From Lentisphaerota bacterium (lineage in GTDB: Bacteria; Verrucomicrobiota; Lentisphaeria; Victivallales; Victivallaceae): a stretch of DNA of 48,520 nucleotides. Shown one piece after another: positions 8,239-16,430 of this stretch. Numbering within the stretch: position 1 is the first letter of the stretch; each line of letters begins with the position of its first letter. The stretch is taken from positions 1 to 48,520 of the forward strand of contig SUWB01000022.1 in assembly GCA_015061745.1 (NCBI GenBank). Direction: 5' to 3'. The translations under genes were made by a program, and so were the position numbers. The notes under the pieces are model-generated. The model worked only from the letters and a program-made list of their open reading frames with translations. It ran no database searches and was not told the DNA's origin.

Positions 8239-9251
8239 ATAAAGATTTGAAAGGAATGCTGCTGGCAGGCTCAGCTTCAATGTTATGGAGTTCAGCCTTT
8301 GTTACTGCCGGTTTCCTTCTCGGGGGAGGCGCGAGGAAAATTGATCCTCTGACCTTGACCGTTCTGCGTTACCTGATTGGCGGTGTTATTATACTTTTTG
8401 TGGGCTGGGTGACCAAAAAAAAGCTCTTTTTTAATTCAAAACGGCAGTTTTTGCTCGTGCTTGGAACGGCTTTACAGCTTTATCTGCTGACCAGTCTTTT
8501 TTCCTTTATGGGGCAGCAGAGTGTGACTGCCACTTCAGGGGCTTTGATCGTTGATGCCGGGCCGGTGATTCTGGTGGCCCTTTGGAATCTGGCGATGTTG
8601 AAATGTTCAAAATTGGAGTTTTTTTCAGTAGCCGTGGCTGCTGCCGGAGCTTTGATGGTGTTGAATATATTGACTCCTGCAGGATTTGTTTATGACGGAG
8701 GACGATTGATCGGACAGCTTTTCTGCCTGGGAGCTGCTATCATCTGGATCACCGGTTCTCACTGTACCAAAGCCCTTATGGAATCAGGCGGCGACTCCAT
8801 TGTAATGACCGGCTGGTGTGAATTGGTCGCCGGACTTATGGGGGCTGTTGTGATGATCCCTGCTGCTCCGATGTTGACATTGCCCTCTACCGCAGATGCC
8901 TGGATCGGTGTGGCTGTTATGGCGATTTTTCCCTCAGCTCTGGCCTATATCGCCTGGGGCGTAGCGTTAAAGCAGTGTGAAATGTGGAAACTGCTTTTAA
9001 CTCAGAATCTTACCCCTGTTTTTACGATGATCGGATCTTTTATGCTTCTGGGAGAAAAGCTGACTTTGTTCAATGTCTTGGGGATGATTCTGGTTTTTGG
9101 CGGACTTTTTGCTGTTGTCTTTGCCGGACACAGAAAAAAACAAACGTTCCCGGCTGAACAATTTTCAGTATCAACCGGCAAGTTTGAAGATCAGGAAGCT
9201 GACAAACAGTACAACAAAAGGAATGACTTTCCAGAAGAGGATGCTCTGTAA
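8235..9251 (+). CDS. EamA/DMT-family membrane transporter
   Basis: 338 residues, translationally coupled to trmO through an ATGA overlap. About ten hydrophobic segments form two EamA repeats: first half LAGSASMLWSSAFVTAGF, second half QLFCLGAAIIWITGSHCTKAL, the last ending near residue 300. Each repeat ends in the usual glycine-rich helix (AAAGALMVLNIL; LGMILVFGGLFAVVFAG). A hydrophilic 40-residue tail follows. DMT transporters export amino acids, nucleosides or other metabolites, and the substrate cannot be told from sequence. The link with trmO is positional only. Confidence 0.87.
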   Translation: MNKDLKGMLLAGSASMLWSSAFVTAGFLLGGGARKIDPLTLTVLRYLIGGVIILFVGWVTKKKLFFNSKRQFLLVLGTALQLYLLTSLFSFMGQQSVTATSGALIVDAGPVILVALWNLAMLKCSKLEFFSVAVAAAGALMVLNILTPAGFVYDGGRLIGQLFCLGAAIIWITGSHCTKALMESGGDSIVMTGWCELVAGLMGAVVMIPAAPMLTLPSTADAWIGVAVMAIFPSALAYIAWGVALKQCEMWKLLLTQNLTPVFTMIGSFMLLGEKLTLFNVLGMILVFGGLFAVVFAGHRKKQTFPAEQFSVSTGKFEDQEADKQYNKRNDFPEEDAL

Positions 9252-9277
9252 ACAGCTTTTCTTTTTATCCTCAGTAA

Positions 9278-9520
9278 GCATTTGGGGCTCTTGCAGTTGT
9301 TTTCTTGCAAAAGGTGCCGCAGGAGTATTCCGAACAGCTTTCCGACTGGCGGCCGAACCCCCAGAGCAAGCACAAGTTTGAGGCGTTCGAACTCTGGATC
9401 AACTCCGGCAACGTCCACTATTTCGACTGCGAAAAACAAACTCTTGCCCTGCTGGATTACTTCCGGCAAGAGCTGCTCCCCCTGATGCTTGCAGCACCGG
9501 CAAAAATCGTGCGGAAATAA
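9278..9520 (+). pseudogene. Unrecognised gene remnant without a start codon
   Basis: An open frame from just after a stop at 9275 to 9520 encodes about 80 residues (e.g. SKHKFEAFELWINSGNVHYF, LLDYFRQELLPLML, ending APAKIVRK). It has protein-like composition, but there is no ATG or GTG with a ribosome-binding site. I read it as the 3' remnant of a decayed gene. The family is not recognised. Confidence 0.4.
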
Positions 9521-9549
9521 AAAAAGCTCCCCTCAAAAACGGGGGGAGC
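9519..9549 (-). terminator. Intrinsic terminator, probably of higBA
   Basis: GCTCCCC (9526-9532) pairs with GGGGAGC (9543-9549). On the minus strand the stem is followed by TTTTTTT, about 110 nt past the higA stop. Confidence 0.65.
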
Positions 9550-9550
9550 C

Positions 9551-9649
9551 GCCGACGGCAACTTTTGAAAAAGAAGGGGGTGCCCCCAAAAGTACCCGAA
9601 GCCCGGCGCAGCCGGGGGAGGCAGCTCAAACGCTGCCGACGGCAACTTT
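9551..9649. repeat. 15-bp direct repeats flanking GC-rich palindromes
   Basis: GCCGACGGCAACTTT occurs at 9551-9565 and again at 9635-9649. Between them lie small GC-rich palindromes (GGGGGTGCCCCC; CCGGC-GCA-GCCGG). The arrangement looks like an intergenic palindromic element. Confidence 0.6.
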
Positions 9650-9657
9650 GGGGGGAG

Positions 9658-9993
9658 TTAGAACATTGCCGCTTTGGGGACAAAACGTTTGATAAAGTCA
9701 AAGGTTCCTTTGTTGCCTGTTCGTTCGGCATAGAGGATGCAGTCAAGGTCATATTCTGACTGGAGCCCCAGCCAGACTTGAGCGGATGTGCCGAAAAAGA
9801 GACTCAAGCGGATCGCCGTATCGGCGGTGATCGCCCTTTTGCCGTGGATGATCTCATTGATGCGGCGGGGCGGCACGCCGATGGCTTTCGCCAGTCCGTT
9901 CTGGGTCAACTTGAGGGGCTTCATAAAGTCCTCAAGCAGCACTTCTCCCGGATGCACGGGAGGGATAAAGGTTTCTTTTTCGTTGGTATTCAT
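9658..9993 (-). CDS. higA: HigA-type antitoxin (XRE/VapI family)
   Basis: 111 residues from the ATG at 9991-9993, preceded by a strong AGGAGGG; a longer reading frame would run into higB and is rejected. Residues about 12-20 carry the family hallmark PPVHPGEVLLEDFMKPL. A helix-turn-helix follows (LTQNGLAKAIGVPPRRINEIIHGKRAITADTA), with FFGTSAQVWLGLQSEYDL near residue 70-90. HigA binds and neutralises the HigB RNase and represses the operon. It lies 22 nt downstream of higB in the characteristic toxin-first order. The operator is probably the palindrome at 10326-10342. Confidence 0.92.
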   Translation of the reverse strand: MNTNEKETFIPPVHPGEVLLEDFMKPLKLTQNGLAKAIGVPPRRINEIIHGKRAITADTAIRLSLFFGTSAQVWLGLQSEYDLDCILYAERTGNKGTFDFIKRFVPKAAMF

Positions 9994-10015
9994 AATTTTT
10001 GCCCTCCTGTTTTTT

Positions 10016-10291
10016 TCAGTGATAATCTTCAATCTTGACGTTTTCGGCACCGTCGTTCCACGAAAAGGTGATGCGCCACTGATCGTTGATCCGGATGCTG
10101 AACACTCCCGCTCTGCCTTCCAGAGCTTCAAAGTGATTGCCGGGGGGAACCCTCAGGTCTTCCGGAGTGACCGCCTGACTGATGTACTTCAACTTCCGCA
10201 GCGCCGTGCGTTGGATATCCCCCGGCAGCTTCCTTGACTGGATGCCGGAGAAGATCTTTTCTGTCTCCTTATCGTCAAAACTTTTGATCAT
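10016..10291 (-). CDS. higB: HigB-type toxin (RelE superfamily mRNA interferase)
   Basis: 91 residues from the ATG at 10289-10291, with AAAGGAAC upstream. It shows the HigB/killer fold: MIKSFDDKETEKIF at the start, LPGDIQRTALRKLKYI, the substrate-loop region VPPGNHFEALEGRAGVFSIRINDQWRI, and F(S)WNDGAENVKIEDYH at the end. HigB toxins cleave mRNA on the ribosome. The RIN-QWRI block and terminal EDYH are intact, so the toxin looks functional. It is first gene of the higBA operon under the promoter at 10323-10351. Confidence 0.92.
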   Translation of the reverse strand: MIKSFDDKETEKIFSGIQSRKLPGDIQRTALRKLKYISQAVTPEDLRVPPGNHFEALEGRAGVFSIRINDQWRITFSWNDGAENVKIEDYH

Positions 10292-10322
10292 CGTTGATTG
10301 TTCCTTTTGTTTTTCCCTCTTT

Positions 10323-10351
10323 AATATAACGCATTGCGTTATGGTTTTCAA
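10323..10351 (-). promoter_or_regulatory. higBA promoter with embedded HigA operator
   Basis: Minus strand: TTGAAA (10346-10351), a 17-bp spacer and TATATT (10323-10328). A near-perfect palindrome ATAACGCAWTGCGTTAT (10326-10342, single central base) overlaps the -10 and fills most of the spacer. A bound repressor there would block RNA polymerase, as expected for HigA autoregulation. Confidence 0.8.
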
Positions 10352-10406
10352 TCGTTTTTACCCTTTTTTTCAAAAAAAAGGAGTTTTTTTCAATTTTTTT
10401 CAAAAT

Positions 10407-10468
10407 TTCCGTCAAAAAGAGGGGGCTTCCCTGCGCGTGCGAGCGTGCGCCCTCAAAGTTTGACGGAA
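10407..10468. repeat. 62-nt palindromic element
   Basis: Arms TTCCGTCAAA (10407-10416) and TTTGACGGAA (10459-10468) match perfectly. Inner GAGGG/CCCTC and GCGC/GCGC pairs extend the hairpin. It lies between higBA and a gene remnant and is followed by no T-run, so it looks like a repeat element rather than a terminator. Confidence 0.65.
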
Positions 10469-10469
10469 C

Positions 10470-10583
10470 TTTTCGAACTTTACACCTTGAGAGCCTTGCC
10501 GGGGAGTACCGGTATGTCCGTACTCCGGAACTCAAAGGATACGGGGAATTGCAAGAAGAACCACTCCCGCTCCCCAAAAACTG
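10470..10583 (+). pseudogene. C-terminal gene remnant, family unknown
   Basis: One frame reads about 37 residues with protein-like composition (HLESLAGEYRYVRTPELKGY, then GELQEEPLPLPKN) to the stop at 10581-10583. There is no start codon or ribosome-binding site, and the 5' side runs into the palindromic element. It is probably the tail of a gene lost when the higBA island formed. A GC-rich hairpin (CCCGCTCCCC/GGGGAGCGGG) starts inside its last codons and runs to about 10600. Confidence 0.35.
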
Positions 10584-10611
10584 AAAACGGGGAGCGGGAT
10601 ATTCCGGCGGT

Positions 10612-13410
10612 TCAAAGTCCTTTCAGATACTCAAAAGCGTTCTGGGGCTGAACTTTCCGGGTAAAGGGCCGGTCATAGAGAACACTACCGTCTTTTACAG
10701 CTTTGATGCGGCCGCCCGGAATATGGTGGGGATCGAAAAGAACGGTGTAATCAACACCGTTATACTTGAAAACAGTCCCCTCGTATCCCTTCTCCCGAAT
10801 CAGCCTGGTATCAATCATTCGGGTGAAATCTTTTTTCATCCCTACCTGGATAATATGTAAGAAGGTGTTGTCTTTCCGGGCTTCGGGAGCTGTAACACTC
10901 ATCCGCCATGCACCCCAGAGAGGCGCATCATTTCCCTTTTTACGGGCAGTCCGGATATTTTTCTCCAAATGGGGGCCGAGAGGATAGTTTTTGCCGTCAG
11001 CCCAAAATTCTTTTCCCTTGCCTCCGATTTTTGTCAGAAGAGCCTTTTCCGGCAGCAGAGTGCGGCAGATCAAACGCCCGTCACGTTGGACAGTTTCAAA
11101 AGAATTGCCGCGGATGACCGGTTCTTCCTGAGTGTGCAGCAACCAGCTTTTTTTCTGGTCTGCCCTGACGGATTTGACTGTGTCATAGATGACAAACAGA
11201 TCCGGATGGATAAAGAGAAATTGACGGACGACCTGCTTTGCCTTCTCCGGATTGTAACAGGCTGTGGAATCTCCTGCGATGTAGGTGAAATCCCGGTTCG
11301 TTTCAAAAGATCTGACAACTCCGCCTGTTGTTTTGTTCATCCCCTCATGATTGCCGATGTACTTTGAGTCCAGACGCCAGCCCCGGAATTTTTCTCCTTC
11401 ATTGCGGATGAGGATCACATTGTGGGCGACGCTTTGCTCCTTGTAATTGTTGACATGAGCGTAAAAGAGTTTCCGCCCATCAGGAGTAAAGTCAAATGAC
11501 CGGGTCCCGGAATCAAGTGCCAGAAAGCCCCCTTTGTAAATGACGAAATTGTTTTCATCGTATTCTTTGTGGCTGGGGCTTTTGGCTCCGCAGGTAAAGA
11601 GGGCATGGGTGTCTTTGCCTGTCCACCCGCTGTGCATATAGATCTGACCGAGATTCTCAAAGAAATATCCCTTGGGCAAAGCGGCGTACAAAGCATCGTT
11701 CCGCTTGTATTTCTCCACTTCAAAACGGCAGAAAAAGGGATAAAAGGGGGACACAGACAGCAGATAATCGTACTGAGTCCAAGATCCCTTCTTCCAGACA
11801 CGGGTGGCCATAATGCCGTCGGAAAGATCGCATACTGCCCCCCGGTAAAAATTACGGAACAACGAGTGGTAGACCGTTCGGACATCAACTGTATTGCAGA
11901 TGTGCCACGCTGAGCCTGAACCGAAATCATAGAGTTGCTGATCTGTTCCGGGGAAAATGGCGTACACCAGCCAGAAGGGGAAAAGTCCCATTTGAGGGAA
12001 ATCTTCTGAAATATTTTTTCCGGTCAGAACCTTCCAGGAGAGGAAAAACCAGAACTCCACATTATTATAGGTTCCGTAACAATAGGCCGGGGTGCTGTTG
12101 ACACTTCCGCCGTCATCTCCTGCCATATTGTTCCGGTTTTCCAGCATAGCCAGATGTCCTTTCAGACCGTCAGAGAGCTGTTTTTCTGCAAAGGCATCAT
12201 CGTAACCTTCTCCCCGGAAAGCGATTCCCGCATACCAGGGCATCATACAATGGGCTGAATAAAAACCGCTTCCAGGACCGTTTTTACCTTCCCCTATGGG
12301 GCACATCATAGTGATAAATGCCTTATCGGTCAGTTTGCGGCTGTGGGAAATGAGCTCTTTCCCGATACGGTCACGATCTTCGGGAGTCATTACATCGTAG
12401 AGCCAGTCCCAGGCCATAACGCATAAAACCCGGCTGAAGCCGTACCAGCTCACTGCCCGCTTCAACTTGAAACGCTGATTATACCAGGGAGTCAGTTTTT
12501 TCAGCAGATCGATCCCGATGTCGGCCCATTTTTTCTCACCGGTTATCCGGTAGAGTACGGCCGCATTGCCTGCGGTCTTTCCCCACTCGCTCAGGGGATG
12601 GTAACGCCTGCCTGACGGTTCAACGGGCCCCAGTCCATTATCGGAAGCATAATATTTCATTAGGGTCGTGTAAGATCTCTCTGTTGAAGATTTCATTCTT
12701 TCCATAGTGGATTTCAATTCTTCTGACGCTGCTTTTTTCTTCATATCCGCCAGAATTGCCTCTGAATAAAAGAGACGGGGATGCTTTTCTGGAATGGCTT
12801 TGCGTATCTGCTGCAAATACTTTTGATGCATCTCTGATTTTTTTGCAACATTTTTGGGGGCTTGAATGATCGGCTCGCCGGAGATCTCCTGCCGGGTTGC
12901 TTTCCGGAAAAGAGGCTTGGAAAAAAGAGAGACACCGCCTGAAGTTTCCTTATCTGAACGGGCGGTACACTGAATATAAATGAACTCAGCATTTTCCGGA
13001 ATGGCAAACACACAGCTGAATGTCCGGAACTTTGCCATAGAATTGCTCTTTACGGGGAAGGTCTTTCCCGGATAGACAAATTTTCCGTCCGCCAGTTTGA
13101 TTTGGATCCAAATCACTGCGTGGCTTATTTTGTCCCCTTTTATGTCGATGCTGACTTTGTAAAATCCGGGGGCGGGCTTTATGAACTTCTGTCCGACACC
13201 GTTATCTTTGAAAGAGCCTCTGTTTCTCGTGATCAAAAGTTTCAAAACACCGGCTTCTTTTTTTTCCATACCCTTTGTCACCATAATCCGCCATAGTTTC
13301 ATCTGATCCGTTTCCCAGGAGGGATTCCGGAACAGATTTTCCTGCGAATATCCTGAAAGGACAACTCCTGTCAGCAACAGTGCTGTGAATATGTTTTTCA
13401 AAAAACGCAT
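10612..13410 (-). CDS. Secreted heparinase II/III-like polysaccharide lyase
   Basis: 932 residues from the ATG at 13408-13410, chosen because GAGGAAT precedes it and a signal peptide follows (MRFLKNIFTALLLTGVVLSGYS). The frame is open further upstream, but that part lies over the M14 gene and is not coding. Residues about 25-180 form a beta-rich, CBM-like domain (NPSWETDQMKLWRI). An alpha/alpha toroid covers about 200-540 (HPRLFYSEAILADMKK; EWGKTAGNAAVLYRITGEKKW; VMAWDWLYD). The C-terminal Heparinase II/III beta-sandwich carries the usual DNNFVIYKGGFLALDSGTR and SVAHNVILI blocks. Such enzymes eliminate uronic-acid-containing glycans; the exact substrate is unknown. It is the last gene of a uronate-catabolic operon and is probably exported. 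Confidence 0.87.
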   Translation of the reverse strand: MRFLKNIFTALLLTGVVLSGYSQENLFRNPSWETDQMKLWRIMVTKGMEKKEAGVLKLLITRNRGSFKDNGVGQKFIKPAPGFYKVSIDIKGDKISHAVIWIQIKLADGKFVYPGKTFPVKSNSMAKFRTFSCVFAIPENAEFIYIQCTARSDKETSGGVSLFSKPLFRKATRQEISGEPIIQAPKNVAKKSEMHQKYLQQIRKAIPEKHPRLFYSEAILADMKKKAASEELKSTMERMKSSTERSYTTLMKYYASDNGLGPVEPSGRRYHPLSEWGKTAGNAAVLYRITGEKKWADIGIDLLKKLTPWYNQRFKLKRAVSWYGFSRVLCVMAWDWLYDVMTPEDRDRIGKELISHSRKLTDKAFITMMCPIGEGKNGPGSGFYSAHCMMPWYAGIAFRGEGYDDAFAEKQLSDGLKGHLAMLENRNNMAGDDGGSVNSTPAYCYGTYNNVEFWFFLSWKVLTGKNISEDFPQMGLFPFWLVYAIFPGTDQQLYDFGSGSAWHICNTVDVRTVYHSLFRNFYRGAVCDLSDGIMATRVWKKGSWTQYDYLLSVSPFYPFFCRFEVEKYKRNDALYAALPKGYFFENLGQIYMHSGWTGKDTHALFTCGAKSPSHKEYDENNFVIYKGGFLALDSGTRSFDFTPDGRKLFYAHVNNYKEQSVAHNVILIRNEGEKFRGWRLDSKYIGNHEGMNKTTGGVVRSFETNRDFTYIAGDSTACYNPEKAKQVVRQFLFIHPDLFVIYDTVKSVRADQKKSWLLHTQEEPVIRGNSFETVQRDGRLICRTLLPEKALLTKIGGKGKEFWADGKNYPLGPHLEKNIRTARKKGNDAPLWGAWRMSVTAPEARKDNTFLHIIQVGMKKDFTRMIDTRLIREKGYEGTVFKYNGVDYTVLFDPHHIPGGRIKAVKDGSVLYDRPFTRKVQPQNAFEYLKGL

Positions 13411-13462
13411 ATGATTCCTCATCTTTATTTGCCGTATGGCCGGGAAAAATACCCTTTGCCGG

Positions 13463-14533
13463 TTATGCTTCCCGGTCGATCTTTTTCCGGTTTGCCCGGT
13501 CGCAGAACAATTTTTTCTCCCCGTACTCAAATATGGTTTCCAGCCAGACATAACCGGTTTCCAGCACCCGGTCAAATCCTCCGTTTTCCCTTGCGGGAAA
13601 TTCAAAGGTGATCGCCGGAGCACCGCAGCACAGCTGTATTGCCGTATTGAGGTTGACTGACGGAGAAGCACTGCTTGCGGCCTCTTCGTTAAAAGGATAT
13701 CCCAAAACCGTCAAAGCCCGGTTGCAGCTTGTGGCCAACTCCTTCCCCACAGCAATATTGGCGGGACCGGCATAGATCTGGGGGGAGCACGCAGTCGCTT
13801 GAGGCGTGTTGGGTTGTGAATGGAAATTAAGGAGCAGATCCACGCACTTTTCCTCTGCACTGCGCAAAAGTGCTTTTGCTTCTTCCGTCCGGATGTTCCC
13901 CGGTGAACAGTCGTGCTGGATATTGTAGCCCTGACTGTTGGGATAACCGCCGGGATATCCCACCTGATCCAGCGGCAGTGGGAAATACTCCTTCATCTTG
14001 GGCCAAAGGATAGTTGTACCGTCTTTCCACCAGCCGCCGCCGGCTCTGCGGCACTCTTCAAAGTCCGCATCGATCCGGTGATCCGGGGAAATGGCCCGTC
14101 CGTCCATATTGACACAGGGAAAGAGTACCAGGCGGTACTTCAAGGCCCCTTCCAGGACTTTCGGGCGGGGCTTCCCCCGCAGATCGACACCGGTTTCCAA
14201 AAGGGAGATCAGGTTTTCCAGCAGGATGACTCCTTCCACCTCGCAACCGTGGATGCCGCCCAGCATCATAATCGTCTGGGGTTCTCGTTCCTGACGTCCG
14301 AAGCAGGCGGGATTTCTGCTGCCCAGAGCAGAGCTCCAGTTGGTCGCACTGCCGCTTCCGGTATAATCTCCGTAGACCAGGCGAAAAACGGGGAAGCCTG
14401 CGGGCGTTACTGCTTCCTGAGTACATTTGCCTTTGACTGCACTGCGGCAGACGCGTTCAATTTCATCGGGACGCACCAGCCACCAATCAGGGCGGGGGCC
14501 GACACCTTTAAGTTCGTAGCGTTTCATTTCCAT
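13463..14533 (-). CDS. M14-family zinc carboxypeptidase-like protein
   Basis: 356 residues from the ATG at 14531-14533, which overlaps the pseudopilin stop (TGATG). The zinc motif HxxE is at His95/Glu98 in LGGIHGCEVEG, the third ligand histidine in LLNFHSQPN near 240, and the catalytic glutamate probably in TFEFPARENGG near 315. The layout matches M14 metallocarboxypeptidases and succinylglutamate-desuccinylase-like deacylases. No signal peptide, so cytoplasmic. In this operon it might trim peptide- or amide-linked groups, but nothing in the sequence fixes the substrate. A slightly shorter start at 14527 (MKRYEL) is also possible. Confidence 0.82.
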   Translation of the reverse strand: MEMKRYELKGVGPRPDWWLVRPDEIERVCRSAVKGKCTQEAVTPAGFPVFRLVYGDYTGSGSATNWSSALGSRNPACFGRQEREPQTIMMLGGIHGCEVEGVILLENLISLLETGVDLRGKPRPKVLEGALKYRLVLFPCVNMDGRAISPDHRIDADFEECRRAGGGWWKDGTTILWPKMKEYFPLPLDQVGYPGGYPNSQGYNIQHDCSPGNIRTEEAKALLRSAEEKCVDLLLNFHSQPNTPQATACSPQIYAGPANIAVGKELATSCNRALTVLGYPFNEEAASSASPSVNLNTAIQLCCGAPAITFEFPARENGGFDRVLETGYVWLETIFEYGEKKLFCDRANRKKIDREA

Positions 14534-15399
14534 CACCAAGCCATTCCTGCTGACAAGTCGATTCCATATTTCAGGGCCCCCACGCTGACTCCTGCACGGT
14601 TTTTCCGCTTTGTGTCCATCATAGGACAGGTCATTCTGCCGGTATGCCCATCCACAAACACGATATTGGCAAAGGAGGTCCCCGGCGGTTCAGGGACTCC
14701 GGCTCCGGTAATGATCCGCGGATCTCCTGGGGAACCATGCCGGAACCCGCAGAATTTGCTGTAATTGACCGCGTGGGAATTATGACGGATATTATCTGCA
14801 AATATCAAAACCGCAGAGGGAGCATATACGGCAGAAAGTTTCCTTCTGTAATAATCAGAGGAAGAAAAGCCGGTCGTTCCCAAATAGGCATTGTGACCAT
14901 AATGGGTAAATTTGTACCCGGTCGCAGCATCTGAGGAAAATCCGATGTTTTCTCCGGGACAAACCGTCATTCCGGCAGTTTTGTTATTGCCGAAATAAGT
15001 AAGACCATATCCTTCAGATTCTTTCTTGCCTTTTGTGGTGACTCCGGAAAGAGTTTCAAACCAGCAAACGTCAGTATGCATACCGGGCACGAGCCAGTCA
15101 TTGTTGGCGGCAGTATATGCGGAACCGGCCATCCCTATCTGGCGCAAATTGGATGTACACTGGGTCTCCTTCGCTTTGTTCCGGGCATTGGACAATGCCG
15201 GAAGCAGCATAGCAGCCAAAATCGCGATGATCGCTATCACAACAAGAAGTTCAATAAGGGTAAAGTATGCTTTACCCTGCCCAAGGGCAGGGGACTTCTG
15301 TTTACAGCTGAAATTTGATCTTTTCAGCAGATGCCCGATCAGCGTAAACGAAATACAGTCAGAACGGGAACGACCGACCGGAAAAACACGGTATCTCAC
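14533..15399 (-). CDS. Type II secretion/pilin-like pseudopilin with duplicated prepilin motif
   Basis: 288 residues if it starts at the GTG at 15397-15399, which follows AAAGGAG at good spacing. The prepilin cleavage/methylation signature FTLIELLVV, then [19 protein letters not shown] begins at residue 46, unusually far in. The extra N-terminus contains a degenerate earlier copy, [11 protein letters not shown], at residue 18. The linker between them is encoded by two adjacent palindromes at 15258-15291. The C-terminal domain ends with FADNIRHNS and [13 protein letters not shown], typical of the DUF1559-like or Lentisphaerae pseudopilins, which occur in many copies. Probably membrane-anchored and surface-exposed; the function is unknown. 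It sits inside the uronate operon. Confidence 0.85.
   Translation of the reverse strand: MRYRVFPVGRSRSDCISFTLIGHLLKRSNFSCKQKSPALGQGKAYFTLIELLVVIAIIAILAAMLLPALSNARNKAKETQCTSNLRQIGMAGSAYTAANNDWLVPGMHTDVCWFETLSGVTTKGKKESEGYGLTYFGNNKTAGMTVCPGENIGFSSDAATGYKFTHYGHNAYLGTTGFSSSDYYRRKLSAVYAPSAVLIFADNIRHNSHAVNYSKFCGFRHGSPGDPRIITGAGVPEPPGTSFANIVFVDGHTGRMTCPMMDTKRKNRAGVSVGALKYGIDLSAGMAW
15258..15291. repeat. Two abutting palindromes inside the pseudopilin coding sequence
   Basis: GGGTAAAG-TATG-CTTTACCC (15258-15277) and CCTGCCC-AA-GGGCAGG (15276-15291) abut each other. They encode the linker joining the degenerate and the real prepilin motif. This looks like an in-frame insertion of a palindromic element. 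Confidence 0.65.
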
Positions 15400-15449
15400 G
15401 GGAACTCCTTTCTGCAAAATATTTGCAAATTTGAACTTACAATCCTTCC

Positions 15450-16427
15450 TTATGATTCGCTCATAACTCCGGCTCTGGCTTCTGTCAGAACAGAATCCGG
15501 CACTTCTCCCTGTGCCAATTTGACCAAGTCGGCACTAAGACACTTCCAACGCTCCTCAAATTCGATGGAGTTGTTGGCCCTGTGGGGAGTGACCAGGATA
15601 TTTTCCCGGTTGCGCAACAGAGAATCTTCCGGCAGAGGTTCTGTTTCAAACACATCCAGAGCCAGAAAAATCGGCTTCTCAAGTGCGGCTGCGGTCATTG
15701 CCGCTTCATCCACCATCTGTCCCCGTGCGATATTCACAAACAGAGCATCTTTCTGCATCAGAGCAAACTGTTCCGCTCCTACCATATGGTAAGTGGCAGG
15801 AGTATTGCCTCCGGCCAGAATAATCACTTCGGACTCAGCAAAAGCGGTATTGAGGGAGACTTTTTTCACACCGTCACGGGCCGCTTCTTCAGGAGTGAGA
15901 TGGTTGCTGACCACGGAAATGTTTTCAGTGAAAGTACGGAAAAGACCGGCAATGGCTTTACCGATGCGGCCGTATCCGACAACGGCCACTTTACGGTCTT
16001 TCAGGATCCTTGTCCGGGGATACTTGAAGCGGGGCCACTCGCCTGCACACATATCATGATGGTAGTTGGCGATCCTTAAAAATGAACAAAGGACGAGGCC
16101 CAGAGTATATTCTGCCATAGGCCGCTCTCTTGAGGCTCCGGTGTGGAGAACGGAAATTCCTTTGCGGATGGCGTAAATATCTGCGATATTCTGCCTTGTG
16201 CCGCCGTAAGCGGATGCAATGATCTCCAGATTTTCCGCCTTGTCGATGACCCGTTCCGACACCAGCATATCGGCGGTGTAGGGTACGATCAGGGCTTCAA
16301 AAGTGCCTGCCAGAGCGTAAAGTTCCTCTTCAGTACACTTGGGCAGCTCTGTAATTTCGTAAAAAGCGGAAATCTCTTTTTTTGCCCCGGCATCGGCAAT
16401 AGGACACAGTGAAAGAAGTTTTTTCAT
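15450..16427 (-). CDS. D-isomer-specific 2-hydroxyacid dehydrogenase
   Basis: 325 residues with GGAGAT before the ATG. The NAD-binding Rossmann motif [15 protein letters not shown] is near residue 148-162. The catalytic triad is visible: Arg in [10 protein letters not shown] near 235, Glu in [12 protein letters not shown] near 262, and His in VTPHRAN near 283. It reduces a 2-keto acid or oxidises a D-2-hydroxy acid using NAD(P)H. Its place right after KduD suggests a step on a keto-acid from sugar-acid breakdown. The gene starts 3 nt after the kduD stop, so the two are co-translated. Confidence 0.9.
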   Translation of the reverse strand: MKKLLSLCPIADAGAKKEISAFYEITELPKCTEEELYALAGTFEALIVPYTADMLVSERVIDKAENLEIIASAYGGTRQNIADIYAIRKGISVLHTGASRERPMAEYTLGLVLCSFLRIANYHHDMCAGEWPRFKYPRTRILKDRKVAVVGYGRIGKAIAGLFRTFTENISVVSNHLTPEEAARDGVKKVSLNTAFAESEVIILAGGNTPATYHMVGAEQFALMQKDALFVNIARGQMVDEAAMTAAALEKPIFLALDVFETEPLPEDSLLRNRENILVTPHRANNSIEFEERWKCLSADLVKLAQGEVPDSVLTEARAGVMSES

Positions 16428-16430
16428 TTT

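Noticed and set aside
9551..9649. CRISPR array
   Set aside because: Only two copies of a 15-bp repeat, with no regular spacers and no cas genes.
13411..13671. N-terminal 87-residue extension of the heparinase-like protein
   Set aside because: It lies over the end of the M14 gene, and the signal peptide and ribosome-binding site both mark the start at 13410.
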